From NCBI GenBank assembly GCA_002722795.1, contig PBMY01000030.1, positions 39,364 through 103,363 on the forward strand: a stretch of 64,000 nucleotides of DNA. The letters are read 5' to 3'. Made by a program: the position numbers and the translations under genes. Positions within the stretch are counted from its first letter, which is position 1. Each line of letters begins with the position of its first letter. The notes below the pieces were generated by a model, which saw only the letters and a program-made list of their open reading frames with translations, did not search any database and was not told the DNA's origin. This document shows, piece after piece, positions 43,199 to 51,646 of this stretch. The stretch comes from Crocinitomicaceae bacterium (GTDB taxonomy: Bacteria; Bacteroidota; Bacteroidia; Flavobacteriales_D; Sanyastnellaceae).

Positions 43199-44632
43199 AT
43201 GAGACTTTCGACCAAACTAGCAAGAAAAATGAGACTTAGATCCGACCTAGGGTCTGCTGCTAGGCCAGTAGTTCGCATTGCAACAGCAGGTGTGGCTTTA
43301 GGCATAGCACTCATTATCATTTCTACAGCAATAGTCCAAGGATTCCAATCAGAAATTAAAAATCTTGTTATTGGATTTAATTCCCACATACAGATAATAC
43401 CCAATTCATCTGACAATCCTTTTGCATTAATCGACGACAGTCTCATGGCTGAGTTTAATGAAATTGAAGGCGTAAACAGAGTAAGCACACTGCATATAAA
43501 TCCTGGACTTCTAGAAACAAAAAGCTCTGTCAAAGGTGTAATTATCAAAGGTGTCAGCGACACTACTATGGTAGCTAATTCTATAACTATAGGACGTCTC
43601 CCTGAGACAGATAAAGAGATTGTTGTTTCGGAAGTACTCTCAAACAGACTTGAATTAGAGCTAAAAGACAGGCTTAGTATCTACATAGTTGAAAATCGTG
43701 AATCTGTTAAACCTAGGACTGTCAAAGTCTGTGGGTTCTACGACACTGGTCTTTTAGAATACGATGAGAAATTTGTTTTTGTAGCGCCTGAACTATTGCA
43801 AAAGGCTGGATCTGTCGGTGCGCAAGCTGTAATCCAAATAGAAAATGGAAAAGCTTACGGCAAGGTGTTTGGCAAAAATGAGATAATGGAAACTCCTCTT
43901 GGATTTTGGATTCCTCACGCACCTAATTTAGCTCAGGACACTTCGAAGAACTTTATGTGGCTAGCAGGAGGAACCGAATCTTCAGACACCGCTCACCTTG
44001 CGTATATTAATGGACAGTGGGAGACTAAGCAAGGAAAAGGATCTGACCATCTTTTTTGCAACGGATACGCACTCTACTTGAGCGACTTTGAGGCACTTGA
44101 TTATGCTGAAGAATCTGCCCTATACCTTCTTCCTTTTGACACCTCCAACAGGCTTCGAACGACCAACGTAATGAGGCAGAGCCCTGAAATTTTCAATTGG
44201 CTAGGAATGCTTGACATAAACGTAGTGCTAATAATAGGTCTGATGATTTTAATCAGCATCATCAACATGGTAAGCGCAATACTCATCACAATTCTTGAGA
44301 AGCGCGCTGACGTAGGTCTTTTAAAGGCGCTTGGATTGCGAGATTCAACTGTCATCATGACTTTTGTCAACTATTCAGCCCAAATCATACTCACAGGTTT
44401 TATAGCTGGAAACATTATAGGATTCGGTATTTGTTGGGCCCAAAAGACAACAGGTATTATAACCCTCGACCCTGCGGCTTATTATATCTCCGTTGTCCCC
44501 ATAAAAATCAATTTATTACACATTTTAAGCATAGAACTTCTAGCATTTGGGTGTTGTGTTATTGCAATGTTCCTCCCTGCGTTATACAGCACTAGAATTC
44601 AACCTTCAACTGCACTTAGACTGAACGAATGA
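43199..44632 (+). CDS. FtsX-like ABC transporter permease (LolC/E type)
   Basis: From the ATG at 43199 the protein has 478 aa, with RIATAGVALGIALIIISTAIVQGFQSEIK as first membrane segment, a long periplasmic domain, and three C-terminal segments that include MVSAILITILEKRADVGLLKALGLRDSTVI. The C-terminal part is typical of LolC/LolE permeases that extract lipoproteins from the inner membrane. The periplasmic part contains an insertion of about 100 residues (about 230-320) compared with the usual 400-aa members. No ATPase lies next to it. The stop overlaps the namZ start by 4 nt. Confidence 0.85.
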   Translation: MRLSTKLARKMRLRSDLGSAARPVVRIATAGVALGIALIIISTAIVQGFQSEIKNLVIGFNSHIQIIPNSSDNPFALIDDSLMAEFNEIEGVNRVSTLHINPGLLETKSSVKGVIIKGVSDTTMVANSITIGRLPETDKEIVVSEVLSNRLELELKDRLSIYIVENRESVKPRTVKVCGFYDTGLLEYDEKFVFVAPELLQKAGSVGAQAVIQIENGKAYGKVFGKNEIMETPLGFWIPHAPNLAQDTSKNFMWLAGGTESSDTAHLAYINGQWETKQGKGSDHLFCNGYALYLSDFEALDYAEESALYLLPFDTSNRLRTTNVMRQSPEIFNWLGMLDINVVLIIGLMILISIINMVSAILITILEKRADVGLLKALGLRDSTVIMTFVNYSAQIILTGFIAGNIIGFGICWAQKTTGIITLDPAAYYISVVPIKINLLHILSIELLAFGCCVIAMFLPALYSTRIQPSTALRLNE

Positions 44633-45819
44633 GGTTAGCTCTTGCAATACTATTTCTGGGCTCAACACTCCTTGCCTGCTCTCAACCCTCAGAATCTTCA
44701 CGTTGCATTCTAGGTAATGAAAAGTTAGAAGTTCTTATCCCCATTCTCGAAAGCAAAAGCGTAGCAGTTGTTGGAAATCATACATCTGTACTAAAGGCTG
44801 ATATCACAGAAAATCCGACTCATTTAGTTGACACACTTATGTCACTTGGAGTAAATGTCGTTAAAGCATTTGCTCCAGAACACGGCTTTAGAGGTAATCA
44901 GGCTAATGGAGCCAACATTGTTGACGGGGTAGATACAGTAACTGGTCTCAGCATACTTTCACTTCACGGAAAACACAGAAAACCGTCAAATGAAAGTCTC
45001 GCAGATGTTAGCGTGATTGTTTTCGATATTCAAGATGTTGGAGCTCGCTTTTATACTTACCTCAGTACTCTTCTTTTAGTAATGGAAGCTGCAGCTGAAA
45101 ACGACATAAAAGTAATCGTATTAGATAGACCCAATCCTCATGGACACCATGTTCAAGGCCCTATGCTTGACCCCGATTTTTCTTCTTTTGTAAGTCTTGC
45201 TCCGGTACCGGTAGTTCACGGAATGACTCTCGGAGAAATCGCTCTTATGGCAAATGGTGAGGGTTGGTTGAAAGGCGGTATAGTTGCTGATTTAGAAGTA
45301 ATATCTTGCGAAGGCTACAAGCATTCAAGTTGGTATTCTCTAACAATTGCACCAAGCCCTAACCTACCTTCAGAACAAAGCATTGCCCTTTACCCTTCGC
45401 TGTGTTTTTTTGAGCCAACAGCAGTTAGCATAGGCCGAGGCACACCAACGCCTTTCGAGATTACAGGCTATCCTGGAAACACTAAAGGCGACTTTCAGTT
45501 TACCCCAGTTTCTACTCCCGGCGCTTCACCCAATCCCAAACACAAGGACCAAATTTGCCACGGTCAAAACCTACGCTCCCACAAAACCACTTGGGATTTG
45601 AGCATTTTATTCGAATATGCAGAACACTTTCGCAACGATCAAGGAGAATTAGAGGGTTTTTTCACTTCTGAAAGTTTCTTCGACAAACTCGCTGGTACTG
45701 ATCAGTTGAGAATTGCTCTTGAAAATGGACTTCACCTAGAAGAAATTGAAGCATCCTGGGAAGATGATTTAGAAGAATTCAAAATCTCGCGCACACCATA
45801 TCTCCTATATCCATTGTAA
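44629..45819 (+). CDS. namZ: Exo-beta-N-acetylmuramidase NamZ-like lipoprotein (DUF1343)
   Basis: The 396-aa protein starts with a lipoprotein signal ending TLLACSQ (Cys17). The DUF1343 core shows VAVVGNHTSVL, FAPEHGFRGNQANGANIVDG, VFDIQDVGARFYTYLSTLLLVMEAAAE, VLDRPNPHG and the C-terminal GRGTPTPFEITGYP. Characterised NamZ enzymes remove MurNAc from the non-reducing end of peptidoglycan fragments, giving recycled MurNAc. As a lipoprotein it would act in the periplasm. It is translationally coupled to the permease upstream and followed by a small lipoprotein. Confidence 0.88.
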   Translation: MRLALAILFLGSTLLACSQPSESSRCILGNEKLEVLIPILESKSVAVVGNHTSVLKADITENPTHLVDTLMSLGVNVVKAFAPEHGFRGNQANGANIVDGVDTVTGLSILSLHGKHRKPSNESLADVSVIVFDIQDVGARFYTYLSTLLLVMEAAAENDIKVIVLDRPNPHGHHVQGPMLDPDFSSFVSLAPVPVVHGMTLGEIALMANGEGWLKGGIVADLEVISCEGYKHSSWYSLTIAPSPNLPSEQSIALYPSLCFFEPTAVSIGRGTPTPFEITGYPGNTKGDFQFTPVSTPGASPNPKHKDQICHGQNLRSHKTTWDLSILFEYAEHFRNDQGELEGFFTSESFFDKLAGTDQLRIALENGLHLEEIEASWEDDLEEFKISRTPYLLYPL

Positions 45820-45837
45820 ACACTATCTTCGCTTACT

Positions 45838-46320
45838 ATGAAAACATTGAGACTATCAATAATGGCATTTATCGCTGTTGCAACAATCACTAGTTGTACT
45901 AAAAACGACAGGTTTGAAAATACACTTCATAATTGTGAGTGTGGCACAATGACTGTCAATGATAGAGATATAAGTATAAGAATGGCTGAAGGATTTGTTC
46001 CTGATTCGACAAACGCTAATTTTTGGAGATACCATGTTGTAGCAGACTTTAGAACAGAAGAGGAAGCAATAAATCATACTCCTAGTGAAGATTTGAGCAT
46101 AACAATAGAGCTTGTGCATTCAGGAAACACCGCATTTGGCAATGCAGTTGATTTACTAACTGCTAATTACATAGAAATTCCTGTTGGTGTGATGTGGGAA
46201 GTTTCAGGTGGAACTGTTTCAGTTAATGCTGGCGACTCAATCCACAATCTAACAATTTCAAATGTTGTTGTAGATGGAAACAGAACACTAAACGGAGAGT
46301 TAACGATCGTGACTGAATAA
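45838..46320 (+). CDS. Small hypothetical lipoprotein
   Basis: The 160-aa protein has a lipoprotein signal ending ATITSCTKND (Cys20). After a Cys-containing stretch (HNCECGTMTVNDRDISIR) comes a beta-rich domain (WRYHVVADFRTEEEA, LSITIELVHSGN, NLTISNVVVDGNRTLNGELTIV). I do not recognise the family. It lies 18 nt behind the NamZ-like gene and may belong to the same unit. A weak hairpin (ATCCTT/AAGGAT, 46349-46365) follows its stop codon. Confidence 0.6.
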   Translation: MKTLRLSIMAFIAVATITSCTKNDRFENTLHNCECGTMTVNDRDISIRMAEGFVPDSTNANFWRYHVVADFRTEEEAINHTPSEDLSITIELVHSGNTAFGNAVDLLTANYIEIPVGVMWEVSGGTVSVNAGDSIHNLTISNVVVDGNRTLNGELTIVTE

Positions 46321-46348
46321 CAACACGAGAGCAGATAAATAAAGAAAA

Positions 46349-46365
46349 ATCCTTGCTCTAAGGAT
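46349..46365 (+). terminator. Weak hairpin behind the small lipoprotein gene
   Basis: A 6-bp stem (ATCCTT/AAGGAT) with a 5-nt loop lies 28 nt after the stop and before acnB. A run of T is not directly attached, so it may not terminate. The remaining 70 nt to acnB are AT-rich. Confidence 0.3.
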
Positions 46366-46437
46366 GGGTGTTTACTTTATACCAACTGATATTTAAAGCC
46401 TGATTTCATTAATAAGTCATAAGTAATAATAAGCAAT

Positions 46438-49239
46438 ATGAACAGTTACAATAATTATCAGAATCAGATTTTAAGTCGAAAAAGTGAAGGGCTGAATCCT
46501 CTTCCTATAGACGGGGCAGATTTGATGATTGATGTTATTGAGCAAATCAAGGATGAAGGTCATGAACACAGAGAAGATTCTCTCAACTTTTTCATCTACA
46601 ACGTACTTCCAGGGACAACAAGTGCTGCAGCATTAAAAGCTGACTTTTTGAAGGAAATCATTCTTGGTAATCAAGTGGTAAAGGAGATCTCAAAAGACTT
46701 TGCTTTTGAGCAATTGTCTCACATGAAGGGTGGTCCATCTATCAAAGTACTTATAGACTTAGTTCTTGGAGATGATGAAAGAACAGCACTTCAGGCGGCA
46801 GATGTTCTGAAAACTCAGGTTTTCCTATACGAAGCTGATATGAAAAGGCTTGAAGAAGGTTATAAATCAGGTAACGTTGTTGTAATAGACATTCTAGAAA
46901 GCTATGCTCAAGCTGAATTCTTTACAAAGCTTCCTGACGTAGAAAAAGAAATTAAAGTTGTTACATACGTGGCAGGAATTGGTGATATTAGTACTGATTT
47001 ACTTTCACCCGGAAATCAAGCTCACTCTAGATCTGATAGAGAATTGCATGGAAAGTGCATGTTTGAGTTTGATGAATTAAAGCAAAAAGAATTACTAGAA
47101 CTACAAGCTCAACACCCAGACAAGAGAGTTATGCTTCTTGCTGAAAAGGGCACTATGGGTGTAGGTTCTTCGAGAATGTCAGGTGTAAACAACGTGGCGT
47201 TATGGATTGGCAAGCAAGCAAGTAAATACGTTCCATTCATCAACATCGCTCCTATTGTTGCTGGCACAAATGGTATTTCTCCGATTTTCCTTACTACAGT
47301 AGGTGTAACAGGAGGAATTGGCGTTGACCTAAAGAATTGGGAAAAAAAACTTGATGAAGATGGTAACCTAGTTGTCGATGAGAATGGAGATCCAATCTTA
47401 AAGCAAAAGTATTCTGTCGATACTGGCACAGTCCTTACTATCAACACAAAAACAAAGAAGCTTTACGATGATTCTGGCAATGAATTAATCGATATCTCTT
47501 CTTCTCTAACTCCACAAAAAATCGAGTTCATAAGAGCTAAAGGTTCTTACGCGATTGTATTTGGAAAGAAGCTACAAACTTTTGCTGCAAAGACTTTAGG
47601 CATTGCTACACCTACAGTATTCGCAACTTCTAAGGAGATTTACCATGAAGGCCAAGGCTTTACAGCAGTGGAAAAAATCTTCAATAAAAACGCTGTTGGG
47701 AACACTAAAGAGAAATTACACGCTGGCTCTTACGTAAGAGTAAACGTAAACATTGTGGGTTCTCAGGACACAACTGGACTTATGACGTCTCAGGAATTAG
47801 AAATGATGGCAGCTACTGTTATTTCTCCAATTGTTGATGCCGGCTATCAATCAGGTTGTCATACGGCTTCTGTTTGGGATTTAAAAGCTCAAGAGAATAC
47901 TCCAAGGCTTATGAAATTCATGAACGACTTTGGTCTAATCACTGGTCGTGACCCTCAAGATGAATACCACCCATTAACAGATGTAATCCACAAGGTCCTA
48001 AACGACCTCACTATTGACGATAGAGCAATTATCATTGGAGGTGATTCTCACACGAGAATGTCGAAGGGGGTTGCATTTGGAGCCGATTCAGGAACTGTAG
48101 CTCTAGCTCTAGCAACTGGTGAAGCATCTATGCCTATACCAGAGTCTGTAAAAGTTACATTCAAAGGAGAAATGGGTAAGCATATGGACTTCCGTGACGT
48201 AGTTCACGCTACTCAGTCACAGATGCTAGACCACTTTAAAGGTGAAAACGTTTTCCAAGGTAGGGTTATCGAAGTTCACATCGGAACACTCCTAGCTGAC
48301 CAAGCATTTACATTTACTGACTGGACTGCTGAAATGAAGGCTAAAGCCTCTATCTGTATTTCTGAATCAAATACTCTAATTCAATCATTAGATATCGCGA
48401 AAAACAGGATTCAGATCATGATTGATAAAGGAATGGATAACAAGAATCAAGTTCTAAAGGGCCTCATCGATAAAGCAAACACTAGAATTGAAGAAATTAG
48501 TTCTGGAGAAAAGCCACCACTTACTCCAGACACAAACGCTAAATACTATGCTGAATTTACTGTAGACCTTGACATGATCAATGAACCTATGATCGCCGAT
48601 CCGGATGTTCATAACGACGATGTTTCTAAGCGTTACACTCACGATACAATTAGAGAGCTTTCTTACTACGAAGGAAAGAAGATTGTTGACTTAGGATTCG
48701 TTGGCTCGTGTATGGTTCACAAGGGCGACATTAAAATCGTTGCTAAAATGCTTAAGAACTTAGAGGAGAAAGACGGTAAAGTAGAGTTTAAAGCACCATT
48801 AGTTGTCACAGCTCCTACTTACAACATTATTGAAGAACTTAAAGAAGAGGGGGATTGGGTAATTCTGAAGAAATATTCTGGATTTGAATTCAATGATAAA
48901 GCACCGAAAACATTTGCTCGTACTAATTATGAGAACATCCTTTATTTAGAGCGTCCTGGATGTAACCTATGTATGGGTAACCAGGAAAAAGCAGAAAAGG
49001 GAGATACTGTAATGGCTACTTCTACTAGACTATTTCAGGGACGAGTTGTTGCCGATTCTAAAAGGAAAAAAGGTGAGTCCTTACTTGCATCTACACCGGT
49101 GGTAGTACTTTCAGCAATTCTTGGAAGAACTCCAACAATTGAAGAATATAAGAATGCTGTTAAGGGGATTACACTTACTCAATTTGCACCATCTAACAAA
49201 AGTCTTACATCCAAACCTGGACACCTAATCGAATACTAA
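46438..49239 (+). CDS. acnB: Bifunctional aconitate hydratase 2 / 2-methylisocitrate dehydratase
   Basis: The 933-aa AcnB-type enzyme converts citrate to isocitrate. It shows the HEAT-like N-terminal region (about 1-160), the swivelling domain, and the Fe-S core with cluster Cys residues in GFVGSCMVHKGD and ERPGCNLCMGNQEKAEKGD. GGDSHTRMSKGVAFGADSG is a typical substrate-binding motif. Length is usual for AcnB plus a moderate insert around residue 305 (DLKNWEKKLDEDGNLVVDEN). It is preceded by 117 nt without a gene that likely holds its promoter and is followed by a MacB-like permease. Confidence 0.95.
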   Translation: MNSYNNYQNQILSRKSEGLNPLPIDGADLMIDVIEQIKDEGHEHREDSLNFFIYNVLPGTTSAAALKADFLKEIILGNQVVKEISKDFAFEQLSHMKGGPSIKVLIDLVLGDDERTALQAADVLKTQVFLYEADMKRLEEGYKSGNVVVIDILESYAQAEFFTKLPDVEKEIKVVTYVAGIGDISTDLLSPGNQAHSRSDRELHGKCMFEFDELKQKELLELQAQHPDKRVMLLAEKGTMGVGSSRMSGVNNVALWIGKQASKYVPFINIAPIVAGTNGISPIFLTTVGVTGGIGVDLKNWEKKLDEDGNLVVDENGDPILKQKYSVDTGTVLTINTKTKKLYDDSGNELIDISSSLTPQKIEFIRAKGSYAIVFGKKLQTFAAKTLGIATPTVFATSKEIYHEGQGFTAVEKIFNKNAVGNTKEKLHAGSYVRVNVNIVGSQDTTGLMTSQELEMMAATVISPIVDAGYQSGCHTASVWDLKAQENTPRLMKFMNDFGLITGRDPQDEYHPLTDVIHKVLNDLTIDDRAIIIGGDSHTRMSKGVAFGADSGTVALALATGEASMPIPESVKVTFKGEMGKHMDFRDVVHATQSQMLDHFKGENVFQGRVIEVHIGTLLADQAFTFTDWTAEMKAKASICISESNTLIQSLDIAKNRIQIMIDKGMDNKNQVLKGLIDKANTRIEEISSGEKPPLTPDTNAKYYAEFTVDLDMINEPMIADPDVHNDDVSKRYTHDTIRELSYYEGKKIVDLGFVGSCMVHKGDIKIVAKMLKNLEEKDGKVEFKAPLVVTAPTYNIIEELKEEGDWVILKKYSGFEFNDKAPKTFARTNYENILYLERPGCNLCMGNQEKAEKGDTVMATSTRLFQGRVVADSKRKKGESLLASTPVVVLSAILGRTPTIEEYKNAVKGITLTQFAPSNKSLTSKPGHLIEY

Positions 49240-49277
49240 TATTTTAGATTAAAAACAGCGATTTCGAAGTTCGAGAC

Positions 49278-50525
49278 ATGAAGTGGTCAAAATCAGTTTT
49301 ATTTGAACAAATTAAGGTGGCATTTCATTCAATAAAAGGCCAAGCATTGAGAACCACATTAACTATAGGTATTATCGGCATAGGCATTATGGCATTAATA
49401 GCTATGGTGACAGCTACTGAGTCACTCAAAGAGAATGTAAAACAAGAGTTTTCTTCTCTTGGGACAAACACCTTTACTATTAACCACAAAAGATCCGGTG
49501 GTTTTCAAAGAGGAAGAAGATCCACTCCTTCAGAACCAATAACTTATGACCAATCAAAGAGATTATCTGAAACACTAGATGGAACCAAAATCATAGTAAG
49601 TTCTTCTATTAATGTTTCTAATACAGAAACAATCTCGAGGGAAAATGAGAGAACTAACCCAAACGTTCAAGTCCTTGGCATAGATCATCAATACTTAAGT
49701 GTTTGTGGCATTCCATTAGAAAAAGGTCGTGGATTTTCAAAAACTGAATCTGACGAAGGAGCACCATTAATAATAATCGGAACTAAAATCGTAGATAAAC
49801 TGTTTGAAGAATGGGAGGATGCTGTCGGATCTTACATCTTACTTAGAGGAATTAGATATCACGTTGTGGGTATACTTAAATCTAGAGGATCCAGTTTTGG
49901 GATGTCTCAAGATAATCAATGCCTTATCCCAATACCTGCTGTAAGGCGTCAATATTCAGACAAAAACCGCAGTTATACATTAGTTTGTACTGTGCCAAAC
50001 GCTGAAAATTTAGACGAACATATAGATGATGCTACAGGTGCCTTTAGAATGGTTAGAAAAGACTTGCCTGGAGAAGATAATTCTTTTGAAATTTCTCAAA
50101 GCAATGCCCTTGTAGATACACTTTTACAAGCAACTTCAGGCATAACAGCTGCAGCAATTGTGATTGGTATAATAACATTATTTGGTGCTGGTATAGGGCT
50201 AATGAACATTATGTTGGTCAATGTTTCTGAAAGAACAAGAGAAATTGGTACTAGAAAGGCTCTTGGAGCAAGCGTAACAGCAATTAGAGCTCAATTTTTA
50301 GTAGAGGTAATAATAATCGGTCAACTTGGGGGAGCCGTAGGGATAGGTTTGGGCTTAGGTCTAGGAAATATAATTGCCTCTTATTTTGAAACTCCGTTTG
50401 TTATCCCATGGGTTTGGATTGCTGTGGGAGTAACGCTTTGCATGATAACTAGTATAATTAGCGGCTATTATCCATCAAGAAAAGCGTCACAACTTGACCC
50501 CATTATTGCACTTGGTAGAACTTAG
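49278..50525 (+). CDS. MacB-like ABC transporter permease (FtsX superfamily)
   Basis: The 415-aa protein has the MacB permease topology: one N-terminal segment (LRTTLTIGIIGIGIMALIAMVTA), a large periplasmic domain, and three C-terminal membrane segments (ITAAAIVIGIITLFGAGIGLMNIMLVNVSERTREIGTRKALGAS). The latter motif is highly conserved in MacB/LolC-like permeases. No ATPase or MacA-like adaptor gene is adjacent. The substrate is unknown. It lies between acnB and a fatty-acid desaturase gene. Confidence 0.88.
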   Translation: MKWSKSVLFEQIKVAFHSIKGQALRTTLTIGIIGIGIMALIAMVTATESLKENVKQEFSSLGTNTFTINHKRSGGFQRGRRSTPSEPITYDQSKRLSETLDGTKIIVSSSINVSNTETISRENERTNPNVQVLGIDHQYLSVCGIPLEKGRGFSKTESDEGAPLIIIGTKIVDKLFEEWEDAVGSYILLRGIRYHVVGILKSRGSSFGMSQDNQCLIPIPAVRRQYSDKNRSYTLVCTVPNAENLDEHIDDATGAFRMVRKDLPGEDNSFEISQSNALVDTLLQATSGITAAAIVIGIITLFGAGIGLMNIMLVNVSERTREIGTRKALGASVTAIRAQFLVEVIIIGQLGGAVGIGLGLGLGNIIASYFETPFVIPWVWIAVGVTLCMITSIISGYYPSRKASQLDPIIALGRT

Positions 50526-50554
50526 AGACACTTTTTAGTCGTATTTTTGAATAG

Positions 50555-51646
50555 ATGAAAATACCTGCAGTAAAATTTTCTCGCGATACTTCTGGATTTA
50601 GTAAAGCCCTGAGAGAAAGGGTTGAACAATATTTCACTGAAACTGGATATAATAAAAGCGGTGGCTCAAGCATGTACTTCAAGACTTTCTTGATGCTTGC
50701 TTTGTACTTTATTCCTTGGGGTTTAATCACCTTTGGAGTAACCGGTGGTGGGGTTTGGTTTTGGATAACTGAAATTCTCATGGGCATGGGACTTGCTGGA
50801 ATTGGATTAAACATTATGCACGATGGAAATCACAATTCTTACAGCTCTAAAGCTTGGGTTAATCAGCTTATGGGCCGAACAATTGACTTGGTTGGTGGTA
50901 ATGCTGAAATGTGGAAAATTCAACACAATGTTTTACACCACACTTTTACAAACATTGAAGGTCTTGACGAAGACATCGCACCTGTAAACTTATTGAGATT
51001 TAGCCCAACAAATCCACTTCATAAGATTCACAAATACCAACACATTTACGCGTGGTTTTTCTACTCGTTGATGACAGTATTTTGGATGATTCCAAAGGAT
51101 TGGACTGCTCTTGCACGTTACCATAAGAAGGATCTAATTAAGACTACCGGTAGAACTACAAACAGCTTACTATTTCAAATGATTGGAACTAAAGCGTTCT
51201 ATTTCACATACATCCTTGCCTTACCAATCATCTTTAGTGGTATATCATGGTGGGTTGTTTTACTTGGATGGATTGTCATGCATCTTGTTGCCGGATTCCT
51301 GCTTGCAATCATTTTCCAACCTGCACACGTTCTAGAGCACCACTCATTCCATAACGTGGAGGTTGATGAAGCTCTTGAATTAGACAACAGTAGATTAGAA
51401 CATCAGTTATTGTCTTCAGCCAATTTTGGCACAAACAATAAGTTACTTACTTACTTATGTGGTGGTCTAAATTTTCAAATTGAGCACCACCTCTTCCCAA
51501 ACATTTGCCATGTACACTATAAGGCAATTTCTAAAATTGTGAAGAAGACAGCAGAAGACTTCAACTTACCATATCACTCTGAAATGAGTTTTTTGGGTGC
51601 TCTTAGGCTGCACGGAAAGTTCCTTAAATCCCTAGGCAGAGCTTAA
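50555..51646 (+). CDS. Membrane fatty-acid desaturase (acyl-CoA/acyl-lipid)
   Basis: The 363-aa protein has four predicted membrane segments and the three histidine boxes of front-end desaturases: HDGNH (near residues 89-93), HNVLHH (about 126-131) and QIEHHLFPNICHVHY (about 308-322). It inserts a double bond into fatty acids using a di-iron centre, raising membrane fluidity. No cytochrome b5 domain is present. Regiospecificity cannot be told from sequence. Its stop codon overlaps the helicase start (TAATG), so the two are probably co-expressed, which would suit a cold-adaptation pair. Confidence 0.9.
   Translation: MKIPAVKFSRDTSGFSKALRERVEQYFTETGYNKSGGSSMYFKTFLMLALYFIPWGLITFGVTGGGVWFWITEILMGMGLAGIGLNIMHDGNHNSYSSKAWVNQLMGRTIDLVGGNAEMWKIQHNVLHHTFTNIEGLDEDIAPVNLLRFSPTNPLHKIHKYQHIYAWFFYSLMTVFWMIPKDWTALARYHKKDLIKTTGRTTNSLLFQMIGTKAFYFTYILALPIIFSGISWWVVLLGWIVMHLVAGFLLAIIFQPAHVLEHHSFHNVEVDEALELDNSRLEHQLLSSANFGTNNKLLTYLCGGLNFQIEHHLFPNICHVHYKAISKIVKKTAEDFNLPYHSEMSFLGALRLHGKFLKSLGRA

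Noticed and set aside
46321..46437. Possible small RNA or riboswitch before acnB
   Set aside because: Only a weak 6-bp hairpin is present; no conserved aptamer pattern or strong terminator is visible.
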